8,489 nt of DNA from Candidatus Bathyarchaeota archaeon (GTDB lineage: Archaea > Thermoproteota > Bathyarchaeia > Bathyarchaeales > DTEX01). The stretch lies in assembly GCA_003601725.1 (NCBI GenBank), contig PIYJ01000058.1, forward strand, positions 6,359 to 14,847, in the 5' to 3' direction. Below the pieces are notes generated by a model. It did not search any database, was not told where the DNA came from, and worked only from the letters and a program-made list of their open reading frames with translations. Of this stretch, positions 1-5,485 are shown in pieces; within the stretch, counting starts at the first letter, position 1, and every line of letters begins with the position of its first letter. Position numbers and translations under genes: made by a program.

Positions 1-532
1 GGAGACTCTTCCAGTTAAAAAAGTCGATCAGATCGTGAACATCGAAGCCATATTCCAGAGCTAACTGCGAAGCTCTTTGCGCCCTAAACCAATGTGGAAA
101 GATATTCTTATCCAGCTTTCTGACGATTCTATAAACCTGAGTTCTCCCTATATGAAAAAGCTTCCCCTCATCAATCTTCATGATATACTCCAAGAGCGGA
201 TCGCACAGCGGCTCCTTCATGTGGATGGGGAAAGTTCTATAAGCTATTTTCCTTTCTGTTCGCCACCGTATTTTGCCATTTTTATCCTTATATTCACCAA
301 TTTTGCTGTAACGTTTCAGAACAGGCATCGCCTTTACGACGAGAAAAGGTTTTTGGACAACAAAATTGTCCTTTTTTAACTGGAGAACCTCGCTCACCCT
401 TCCGCCAGTTTCAAATAAAGCCGAAATCAACGCCCTATCAACTTCACGTTCACATTTTTTAACCAATTTGATTAAATAATCCCATCCGCAGAAGCTTTCA
501 ACTATTTCGACGCTTCTTTTGGGTTTTTTCAA
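1..532 (-). CDS. Tyrosine recombinase/integrase, catalytic domain only, C-terminus off window
   Basis: This is a site-specific DNA recombinase of the phage-integrase family. I translated it by hand from a TTG at 532-530; 177 codons are visible and the reading continues past base 1. The family's catalytic residues appear in order: the first Arg in TGGRVSE (R45), a lysine-rich beta-hairpin (around K67-K73), HxxR as H147-W-F-R150, and W174 in FFNWK, where many relatives have His. The nucleophilic Tyr should lie just beyond the left edge. The frame has a TAA shortly upstream (codon at 553-555) and no in-frame ATG, so the N-terminal core-binding domain is missing. It is either a naturally small, catalytic-only recombinase or an integrase remnant. 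A GGAG lies 11 bases before the TTG. A six-codon ATG frame (549-529) overlaps the TTG as TTGA. Family call is firm; start and intactness are uncertain. Confidence 0.82.
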   Translation of the reverse strand, partial: MKKPKRSVEIVESFCGWDYLIKLVKKCEREVDRALISALFETGGRVSEVLQLKKDNFVVQKPFLVVKAMPVLKRYSKIGEYKDKNGKIRWRTERKIAYRTFPIHMKEPLCDPLLEYIMKIDEGKLFHIGRTQVYRIVRKLDKNIFPHWFRAQRASQLALEYGFDVHDLIDFFNWKSL

Positions 533-555
533 CGCCGATTCTTCTCCATTTTTTT

Positions 556-583
556 ACGTAACATTAGGTATGTAATGTTACAT
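556..583. repeat. dif-like palindrome upstream of the recombinase gene
   Basis: Nine-base arms GTAACATTA (558-566) and TAATGTTAC (573-581) are perfect inverted repeats separated by the six bases GGTATG. The next pair outward mismatches (557/582) and the following one matches (556/583), giving 11-6-11 geometry. That is the architecture of Xer/dif-type recombination sites. It lies 24 bases upstream of the recombinase TTG and a little downstream of an AT-rich box (CTTATTTAC on the minus strand, about 600-608), so it could equally be an operator over the recombinase promoter. The repeat is directly visible; its role is inferred. Confidence 0.6.
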
Positions 584-770
584 GATGTTTAGAATTCGTA
601 AATAAGTCGTTTCGTCATCTAGGAAAATCTCAGCATATTATGATTGCAAAGAACTCGAACTATTGGTTTTTGTTGTTCGATGGAAAATGGATACAAAAGC
701 ATAGACAAGGTTCCTTGTTTGCGGTTGAATTGATTTGTTCGTCAGGTCAATAGATAGTGAGACAAAAATC
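584..770. other. Noncoding stretch between recombinase and MFS genes
   Basis: No convincing gene is seen here. It carries a minus-strand TATA-like box near 600-608, the left copy of the 30-base inverted repeat (688-717), and a 37-codon frame (640-753, plus) that I do not believe is coding. No tRNA-like or C/D-box-like RNA could be supported. Confidence 0.6.
688..717 (+). repeat. Left copy of 30-base inverted repeat
   Basis: The sequence starts TGGATACAAAAGC and ends in the small dyad CAAGG-TT-CCTTG. Its first 22 bases (688-709) recur perfectly on the minus strand at 4494-4473. The full 30 bases match at 28 positions, with differences only inside the CAAG-xTTx-CTTG part. It faces inward, toward the MFS gene. 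Four A residues (684-687) precede it, and four A residues (4495-4498) follow the other copy on the plus strand. A 22-base exact match is not expected by chance in 8.5 kb. Confidence 0.9.
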
Positions 771-778
771 TTTATTAA
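771..778 (+). promoter_or_regulatory. Predicted TATA box of the MFS gene
   Basis: TTTATTAA is preceded by an A-rich stretch (GACAAAAATC) that could serve as BRE. Archaeal spacing puts the transcription start near 798-803, about 35 bases before the TTG start and inside the 786-805 palindrome. Confidence 0.5.
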
Positions 779-785
779 AGAGATG

Positions 786-805
786 TGAAGGTTAAGTAAC
801 CTTCA
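786..805. promoter_or_regulatory. Perfect 20-base palindrome at the MFS transcription start (putative operator)
   Basis: TGAAGGTTA-AG-TAACCTTCA has nine-base perfect arms and a two-base centre. It begins eight bases after the TATA-like box and covers the predicted start site. This is a typical position for a repressor that blocks archaeal RNA polymerase. The regulator is unknown; the wHTH protein encoded at 3116-3409 is one candidate, but the same sequence is not seen at that gene's own promoter. Confidence 0.6.
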
Positions 806-836
806 AATTCACGATTAGAGGGCCGATGGTTCGCAG

Positions 837-2567
837 TTGAGGATAATTCCCGATGTGAAAACGCTGTTCAAGGGAAACCTTCGCGTTTTATTAGTAAGAA
901 GAGTGCTTCTAACGGTCAGTGGGGGACTTACAGCCGGGTTATCCACCTTATACATAAAGGAAACATTAGGCGCAGACGCGGTTATTCTAGGATTGTTCGG
1001 CTCCATATGGTCCGCTGTCTTCGTATTTTTCATCTTAATTGGAGGATGGATCGGCGACAGATACGATAGAAAAAAGGTTCTTCTATTAGGCACAGCTCTT
1101 ACGCTGATTAATCCAATCATCTATGCCTTAGCTCCAAACTGGCATGTTCTCATTCTCGTTAACTTTCTCGGAGCACTGGGCTCAGCCATTTCAAGCCCCG
1201 TTTATAACGCGATCTTATACTCTTCAATCGAGCAGAAGAAGAGAAGCCAGATCGTAGCTACCCTCGCCGTCATGGCGAGCATCGCAAATATGGTGACCCC
1301 TCCTCTCTCCGCGTATCTTATACAGGTGATGGGCGGACTGGAAGAGATCAGAAAGATGTTTGTCGCTCAATTTCTCATCTCCCTCGTAGTTTGGATCTAC
1401 ACTTTTAAGAAGCTGATGACGATGCCTTCTTCGGAGAGAAATGAGATAAAGGGGGTTGTTGATGCCGCTAAGGACATGTTCTTCCAGATGAAAAAAGTTT
1501 ATCGAATGTCAAAGGAAAGAAAGGCATCCTCTTGGATCGTCATGTTTCTGCTTGGCCCTTTCGCATGGCAGCTTGTATCTCCATTCTGGCCTATTTATGC
1601 CTCGGAGGTCTGTAAGTCTTCCCTATTGATTATTGGTTTACTACCAACAGTAGACAGCATTATTCGCATATTTCTTCAAATTCCACTTGCAAAGATATCC
1701 GACAGGAAGGGGAGAAAGAGAGTTATACTTCTTATACGGCCGTTTAGGTACGCGGCTTTAGTTGTGTTTATACTTGGAGGAAGCTATAAGAATGCTGTAA
1801 CGCCTTTTGTTCCCCTTTTTGTATGGATGCTTGACGCTGTGGGAACTTCCACGGGTTCTTCTTTCTGGGCTCTCAGAACAGAGGTGATGCCAAAGAAAGT
1901 TCAAAGCACATGGAACGCGTTGCTCAATTTCGTTTGGTATCTCAGTTCAATTCCGGCGAGTTTGTTAGGCGGGATCTTATGGAATATTGATCCGAGGCTG
2001 CCTTTCCTCTTTGCATTGATTGTTGACGCTGGATTCCGTCTCCCGATTCTAATAAGATACGTGCCTGAAACAATAGTTCGCATGAGAAAGGCGCCAAGAA
2101 TCGGCCCCCACATATTAATCTATGGGTTATCAGAGGCGGGATTAACCTCAACGGCTAGACTGGTTCAAAGATCAATGAAAGCTGAGATCATAAATGCGGC
2201 TCAAACAGATACCAAACGTCTAAGCAAAATATTGAGAAGCGAAAAACGCCCATTGATAATAGAAGGAACGCCAGCCTTGTACGCAGCTAAAGATGAACAA
2301 GAATCCGTTAGGGTTTTGCTGGTTGCTTCTAGAGAAGAAAGAACTAGAAGGAGATCTCAGAAATCTAAGAAGCCGGAATTTGTAGCCTTTAAGGAGCTTG
2401 AGGAGGAAGATAGAAAGGTAGATCGGATTGCAAGGCGTTTATATCATGCTGATCTATCCAGTATGCCTCCATTTGATGTTGCGATAAACACCGAGAGAGT
2501 TCCGCCGAAAAAAGTAGCGAAGATAATAGCAGTGTTGAGAGAAAAAGAAGATGAAGAGAAGGAATAA
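837..2567 (+). CDS. MFS transporter fused to a cytidylate-kinase-like domain with degenerate P-loop
   Basis: This is a 576-residue integral membrane protein. Residues 1 to about 415 form a major-facilitator core with multiple hydrophobic helices and both copies of motif A: GGWIGDRYDRKK (69-80) and, in the second half, SDRKGRKR (288-295). The substrate cannot be told from the sequence. Residues about 423-570 form a soluble tail resembling cytidylate/NMP kinases: ILIYG with G430-LSEA-G435-L-T (Walker A position, the usual Lys replaced by Leu), IIEG (474-477), VRVLLVAS (491-498), ERTRRR (501-506, LID-like), a DRKVDRIARRLY stretch (525-536) and FDVAINT (546-552). The tail is therefore probably a nucleotide-binding or sensor relic rather than an active kinase. 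The TTG at 837 is the only start after the in-frame stop TAG at 816; a GTG at 855 is the alternative. The gene converges on hjc. Confidence 0.9.
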   Translation: MRIIPDVKTLFKGNLRVLLVRRVLLTVSGGLTAGLSTLYIKETLGADAVILGLFGSIWSAVFVFFILIGGWIGDRYDRKKVLLLGTALTLINPIIYALAPNWHVLILVNFLGALGSAISSPVYNAILYSSIEQKKRSQIVATLAVMASIANMVTPPLSAYLIQVMGGLEEIRKMFVAQFLISLVVWIYTFKKLMTMPSSERNEIKGVVDAAKDMFFQMKKVYRMSKERKASSWIVMFLLGPFAWQLVSPFWPIYASEVCKSSLLIIGLLPTVDSIIRIFLQIPLAKISDRKGRKRVILLIRPFRYAALVVFILGGSYKNAVTPFVPLFVWMLDAVGTSTGSSFWALRTEVMPKKVQSTWNALLNFVWYLSSIPASLLGGILWNIDPRLPFLFALIVDAGFRLPILIRYVPETIVRMRKAPRIGPHILIYGLSEAGLTSTARLVQRSMKAEIINAAQTDTKRLSKILRSEKRPLIIEGTPALYAAKDEQESVRVLLVASREERTRRRSQKSKKPEFVAFKELEEEDRKVDRIARRLYHADLSSMPPFDVAINTERVPPKKVAKIIAVLREKEDEEKE

Positions 2568-2569
2568 AG

Positions 2570-2585
2570 GGAAAGCAATTTTTCC
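2570..2585 (+). terminator. Possible weak terminator after the MFS gene
   Basis: Three bases after the MFS stop, GGAAA and TTTCC can pair around a short loop, and the 3' arm lies in a T-run. Archaeal termination mainly needs the T-run, so the hairpin may be irrelevant. Confidence 0.3.
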
Positions 2586-2623
2586 GAGCCTTCCAGATCC
2601 ATTTCTGAAATTAAAGTCACCTT

Positions 2624-3094
2624 TCATCTCTTGAAAAGATGCTTCAATCGGAGATTTCCACTTTCATTTCTATGAAGGACGTAATCATCAATTTCTTTGA
2701 CTTGTTTAAAGACCCATTTGTATGGGAATTTCCCCGCTAATAAGGCAACCTTCTTGTTGTAAGTGCTGAATATCTCTAGGAATTCAAAGAGCTTTTTAAC
2801 CTGATTCGAACTGAAGTAAACTCTATCTCCAGTTGAAGCTTTTACTTCAACTGCTAAGAGTCCGTCATCTAAAGTTGCAAATACATCGGGCAAAGGCTCA
2901 GAGCTCGGCGCGGAGCTCGGTACCCTTACGGCCTTGAATCCTAAAGATCGAAGTTTTCTTACGAGACTTCTCTCAGCGTCGTAGCCTCTCCTCTTTATAT
3001 TTTTACTTTCCTTCGATGTTAAACGGCGGCCTTTTCTTCTCTGTCCCTTCTTTCCTTCATCTTTGTTTTTAAGAGCTAAATCTCTTAGTGACAA
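2624..3094 (-). CDS. hjc: Holliday junction resolvase, Hjc type, with basic N-terminal extension
   Basis: This is a 156-residue endonuclease of the archaeal Hjc family, which cuts four-way DNA junctions in recombination and fork repair, normally as a dimer. The nuclease core is clear: GYDAE with E41, PLPD with D70, and AVEVKAS with E83 and K85. The 13-residue gap from D70 to the ExK motif fits the family. A conserved-looking SSNQVKKL follows. Before the core lies an extension of about 36 residues with 15 Lys/Arg (KKGQRRKGRR among them), which is longer than the usual Hjc N-terminus and probably binds DNA. The TTG start at 3094-3092 directly follows an in-frame TGA and has GGTGA five bases upstream; an ATG four bases earlier is out of frame. 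It lies 21 bases after the wHTH gene and is probably cotranscribed with it. Confidence 0.9.
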   Translation of the reverse strand: MSLRDLALKNKDEGKKGQRRKGRRLTSKESKNIKRRGYDAERSLVRKLRSLGFKAVRVPSSAPSSEPLPDVFATLDDGLLAVEVKASTGDRVYFSSNQVKKLFEFLEIFSTYNKKVALLAGKFPYKWVFKQVKEIDDYVLHRNESGNLRLKHLFKR

Positions 3095-3115
3095 TCATTT
3101 CACCGCTGAGTTCGA

Positions 3116-3409
3116 TCATTCCTCGAGAGGCTTCAATGCCAGTCTCAACAAGTCTTGAAGCCAGTTAGAAAATTTATCTGCATTTGCGTATTTCTGATAT
3201 TTTTTCCGATAGGGCACTTTCGAGATCATATGTAGGTCAACCATCTTTCTGACATAATACTTTGCTGTTGACCGTGGGATTCCCGCTTCTCTCGCTAAGT
3301 CGCCACTTGTGAAGACAGAGTCAAGCCGCGCATATGCTTTCAAAACGTTTGCTGGAAAAGGCATGGACATATTTACTATCCTTATCAATTCCTTCGCGAT
3401 TTTAGCCAT
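3116..3409 (-). CDS. Small winged-helix DNA-binding regulator
   Basis: This 97-residue protein is mostly one helix-turn-helix unit: FTSGDLAREAGIPRSTAKYYVRK (about 33-55) has the spacing of a winged-helix recognition region, followed by MISKVPYRKKYQKY (61-74) as a basic wing. There is no visible ligand-binding or membrane part. The ATG at 3409 is supported by a strong AGGAGG eight bases upstream. It is first in a two-gene unit with hjc. An imperfect palindrome lies on its own promoter, so autoregulation is plausible. It might also control the facing MFS gene, but this is inference. The specific regulator family is not recognised. Confidence 0.8.
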   Translation of the reverse strand: MAKIAKELIRIVNMSMPFPANVLKAYARLDSVFTSGDLAREAGIPRSTAKYYVRKMVDLHMISKVPYRKKYQKYANADKFSNWLQDLLRLALKPLEE

Positions 3410-3435
3410 TTTTCAAGCCTCCTTCTAGATCGAAA

Positions 3436-3457
3436 ATTAGTCCAAAAGGATTAATAA
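3436..3457 (-). promoter_or_regulatory. wHTH-hjc promoter: TATA-like box overlapped by imperfect palindrome
   Basis: On the minus strand TTATTAAT (3457-3450) sits about 45 bases before the wHTH ATG, giving a predicted start near 3426 just ahead of the AGGAGG. Plus-strand bases 3436-3455 form ATTAGTCC-AAAA-GGATTAAT, an inverted repeat with seven of eight pairs matching. A protein bound there would overlap the TATA box. Confidence 0.45.
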
Positions 3458-3722
3458 GAACTATTGTCATTCCCGTGACTATCTAGATATTATGTTATTT
3501 TCGGTTTCAACATCATCGGAAAACAGGCCTATTTAAAGAAAATAAAGAAAAACTCAGTCACGGTGAGATTTTTACTTTAAAGAAAAAACTTCGCCATCTT
3601 CATGGTTAATATTATTGTCCTTTTCTATGAAAAAAGATGGAAATATTCCATTTTCATTTTTTGGGTTTATTTTTTGTCCATGTTGGATGGTTGTTTGAGA
3701 ATAAAAAGATCTGTTGAGAAGG
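3458..3722. other. AT-rich gene-free region between wHTH promoter and nuclease gene
   Basis: This is part of a 313-base stretch (3410-3722) without a supported gene. It contains CCGTGACT (3473-3480) and its reverse complement AGTCACGG (3556-3563) 75 bases apart, and a hairpin ATGGAA-ATA-TTCCAT (3637-3651) followed on the plus strand by T-rich sequence (TTTTCATTTTTTGG). On the minus strand a T-rich tract lies just past the nuclease stop. A 61-codon minus frame (3757-3572) overlaps the nuclease end and looks like chance. I could not assign a known RNA. Confidence 0.5.
3697..3710 (-). terminator. T-rich tract after the nuclease gene
   Basis: On the minus strand ATCTTTTTATTCTC begins 13 bases past the stop codon at 3723. 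T-rich tracts of this kind end archaeal transcripts. There is no hairpin to strengthen the call. Confidence 0.35.
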
Positions 3723-4421
3723 TTACTGAATGAATACCCAATAATGTTCAATCTCATCGATATGAGCCGGCATATCTTGAATGAAGTTTCGAAGCTGAAT
3801 TATCGGAACTATTGGGCTATTTCTATAGAATGCAGAGGCCGATGGAAAAAGTGAAATAATCAATGGGACGAAACATGCTTGACTCCACTTGCTGATCCCT
3901 ATTTTCTCAATCATGCTCAGCGAGGCTTCTGCCAAAATCTTTGTTCTTTGGATCTGTTTCATTGCAGCTTTTCTACTTGCAGTTCCTCTCCAACCTTGAC
4001 GCCATTGTTTACAGTCGACGCATACAACAAACGGCCTCTTCAAGGCGAGAAGATCAATCTCGAATCTTTTTCCATTCCAGCTGAAACGGAAATGCTTCTT
4101 AACTTGGAAGCCATTCATCTCTAATGCTAATGTTGTGATCTCTTCGAACTCTTCCCACCTGAGATGTTTACAGACTCTTTCTACATCAGCGCCGAGATCC
4201 ACTGCCTTAAGGGCGATTCTTAAACGTTGCTCTGGAGTTGCTATGATCTTCGCCCCGCTTATACGAAGTATTCCGCTGGACTCGTTTCTCTCCAAGATTT
4301 GACAGGCTATTTGGGATGGGATTCTCGCATCCCGAATTATTTCTTTTAAATCCGCATAACCATCCTTGGTTAGGTTTAAGGTAGAAATTAAAACCTCGCG
4401 TTCAGCGATCATAACAGCCAT
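3723..4421 (-). CDS. PD-(D/E)XK nuclease (restriction-endonuclease-like) with N-terminal HTH-like region
   Basis: This 232-residue protein looks like an archaeal restriction-endonuclease-fold nuclease. Residues about 8-60 resemble a helix-turn-helix region (DLKEIIRDARIPSQIACQILERN). Residues about 88-150 carry the nuclease core: WEEFEEI with E93/E94, FEIDLLAL with D123, and VCVDCKQW with D136 and K138. The two acidic and one lysine positions match the (E)...D...(D/E)xK pattern, here with Asp instead of the commoner Glu before xK. Targets are unknown: DNA repair, defence and restriction are all possible, and no methyltransferase is visible in the window. The ATG at 4421 was chosen; a second ATG is three codons in. 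A possible TATA-like CCTTTTAG lies about 30 bases upstream on the minus strand, so transcripts would be nearly leaderless. Confidence 0.75.
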   Translation of the reverse strand: MAVMIAEREVLISTLNLTKDGYADLKEIIRDARIPSQIACQILERNESSGILRISGAKIIATPEQRLRIALKAVDLGADVERVCKHLRWEEFEEITTLALEMNGFQVKKHFRFSWNGKRFEIDLLALKRPFVVCVDCKQWRQGWRGTASRKAAMKQIQRTKILAEASLSMIEKIGISKWSQACFVPLIISLFPSASAFYRNSPIVPIIQLRNFIQDMPAHIDEIEHYWVFIQ

Positions 4422-4464
4422 CCAGATAAACTAAGTCGTGTAATCCTCTAAAAGGTTTTTCAGT

Positions 4465-4494
4465 CAAGTAAGCTTGTCTATGCTTTTGTATCCA
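4465..4494 (-). repeat. Right copy of 30-base inverted repeat
   Basis: Read on the minus strand from 4494, this repeats 28 of the 30 bases found at 688-717, with the first 22 exact. It ends in CAAGCTTACTTG where the left copy has CAAGGTTCCTTG. It points inward, toward the nuclease gene, and lies in the divergent gap between that gene and the DUF4380-like gene. Together the two copies bound about 3.8 kb, like terminal inverted repeats. Confidence 0.9.
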
Positions 4495-4527
4495 AAAAGA
4501 CACAAATCATTTCTTAGAGGTCGTTGC

Positions 4528-4538
4528 TAATTTAAAAT
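4528..4538 (+). promoter_or_regulatory. Predicted TATA box of the DUF4380-like gene
   Basis: TAATTTAAAAT lies 15-25 bases before the ATG at 4553, which would start transcription at or near the start codon. No Shine-Dalgarno sequence is visible before the ATG, consistent with a leaderless mRNA. Confidence 0.45.
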
Positions 4539-4552
4539 AATTGTCTTCATGA

Positions 4553-5470
4553 ATGTCAAAGGTGTTCAGATTGAAAGTTGAAGAAAAAGAAGTGGGCGGT
4601 TTCAAGACTAAACTCTTCTTTCTCGACAAATTCATCATTGGAATCCCAACGGAGATTGGGCCTCGAATCCTCTATTTCGCGTCAACGGAGAAGCCGGAAT
4701 TTAACTTGTTTGGAGTTCTTCCAGACGTAGGTATGCAAACATCTGAAGGTTTCTGGCGGGTCTATGGGGGACACAGGTTATGGAGCTCGCCGGAGGCAAA
4801 GCCTCGCTCATACTCTTTGGACAATAAACCCGTAAAGATAGAGACAGACAAGGAGACTGTTACGGTGCATGGAAACCCGGAAACCGCAAATTCTGTTCAA
4901 AAAACAATATCGATAAGGCCTCATCCGAAAGGAGGAATTCAGGTTATCCATACAATCAGAAACATAGGGAGATGGCCCATTACCCTTGCCTGTTGGGCTC
5001 TCTCGGTAATGAAGCCTAAAGGATTCGCCATCATACCTATTCGATCCTCAAAAGTCGATGAAGAAGGGCTTCTGCCAGATAGGCACATCACTATTTGGCC
5101 GTACACTGATCTCTCGGATAAAAGATTGACATTCACAAATGATTTCATCTTCATCGGACAAGATCCGGAAGCAGGAAGCCCAGTTAAGATAGGTACCATG
5201 GCGAATCCTTCTTGGACTGCCTATTGGGTGGAGGGAGTTGCGTTTGTCAAGGAATTCCAGAAAAAAGAGGGGGAATATCCAGATTTCGGATGCAACGTTG
5301 AAGTTTACACTAACGCCAACATGCTTGAGCTTGAGACTCTGGGTCCCTTACAGACTCTGGAGCCTAACGATACGATCAGGCATACGGAGATCTGGAGAAT
5401 ATTCGATGTGGGCGAATTAACGCCGACCTCGGAAAAAATAAAAGGGAATCTTGAACCGCTGATCGGTTAG
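4553..5470 (+). CDS. DUF4380 / galactose-mutarotase-like protein
   Basis: This 305-residue protein without signal peptide or membrane segments is probably cytoplasmic. It has the look of the aldose-epimerase (mutarotase) superfold, in the DUF4380-like group: GPRILYF near the N-terminus (36-42), GFWRVYGGHRLW (66-77) with H74 and R75, a mid-protein beta-rich part with HTIRNIG (133-139), and a C-terminal LELETLGP (258-265) followed by HTEIW (277-281), where mutarotase-fold proteins place an acidic catalytic or binding residue. The sugar or other ligand is not known, and catalysis cannot be asserted. It ends 15 bases from the proA stop, in convergent orientation, and is divergent from the nuclease. 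Neighbours give no pathway. Confidence 0.75.
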   Translation: MSKVFRLKVEEKEVGGFKTKLFFLDKFIIGIPTEIGPRILYFASTEKPEFNLFGVLPDVGMQTSEGFWRVYGGHRLWSSPEAKPRSYSLDNKPVKIETDKETVTVHGNPETANSVQKTISIRPHPKGGIQVIHTIRNIGRWPITLACWALSVMKPKGFAIIPIRSSKVDEEGLLPDRHITIWPYTDLSDKRLTFTNDFIFIGQDPEAGSPVKIGTMANPSWTAYWVEGVAFVKEFQKKEGEYPDFGCNVEVYTNANMLELETLGPLQTLEPNDTIRHTEIWRIFDVGELTPTSEKIKGNLEPLIG

Positions 5471-5485
5471 CGGCTCAATTTGGGA

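Noticed and set aside
529..549. A six-codon ATG leader frame overlapping the recombinase TTG as TTGA.
   Set aside because: It is too short to support as a gene. Translational coupling is possible but nothing else in the sequence argues for it.
583..660. ATGATGT and CTGA-like pieces resembling C/D-box sRNA.
   Set aside because: The boxes do not occur in the correct order and spacing on either strand. The same holds for GATGATG near 3508-3516 on the minus strand.
640..753. A 37-codon plus-strand frame through the left repeat. The right copy also reads W-I-Q-K-H-R-Q in an open minus-strand frame (4503-4402).
   Set aside because: The shared peptide follows from the shared DNA. The two base differences both change the amino acid (G-S versus A-Y), the opposite of coding conservation, and the flanking peptides do not match.
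3572..3757. A 61-codon minus-strand frame.
   Set aside because: It overlaps the nuclease C-terminus in another frame, has no ribosome binding site and its sequence looks like translated AT-rich spacer.
4445..4520. CCTCTAA (4445-4451) and TTAGAGG (4514-4520) flank the right repeat copy; TTAGAGG also occurs before the MFS gene at 815-821.
   Set aside because: Seven-base matches at this number are close to chance expectation in a window this size, and spacing to the start codons differs.
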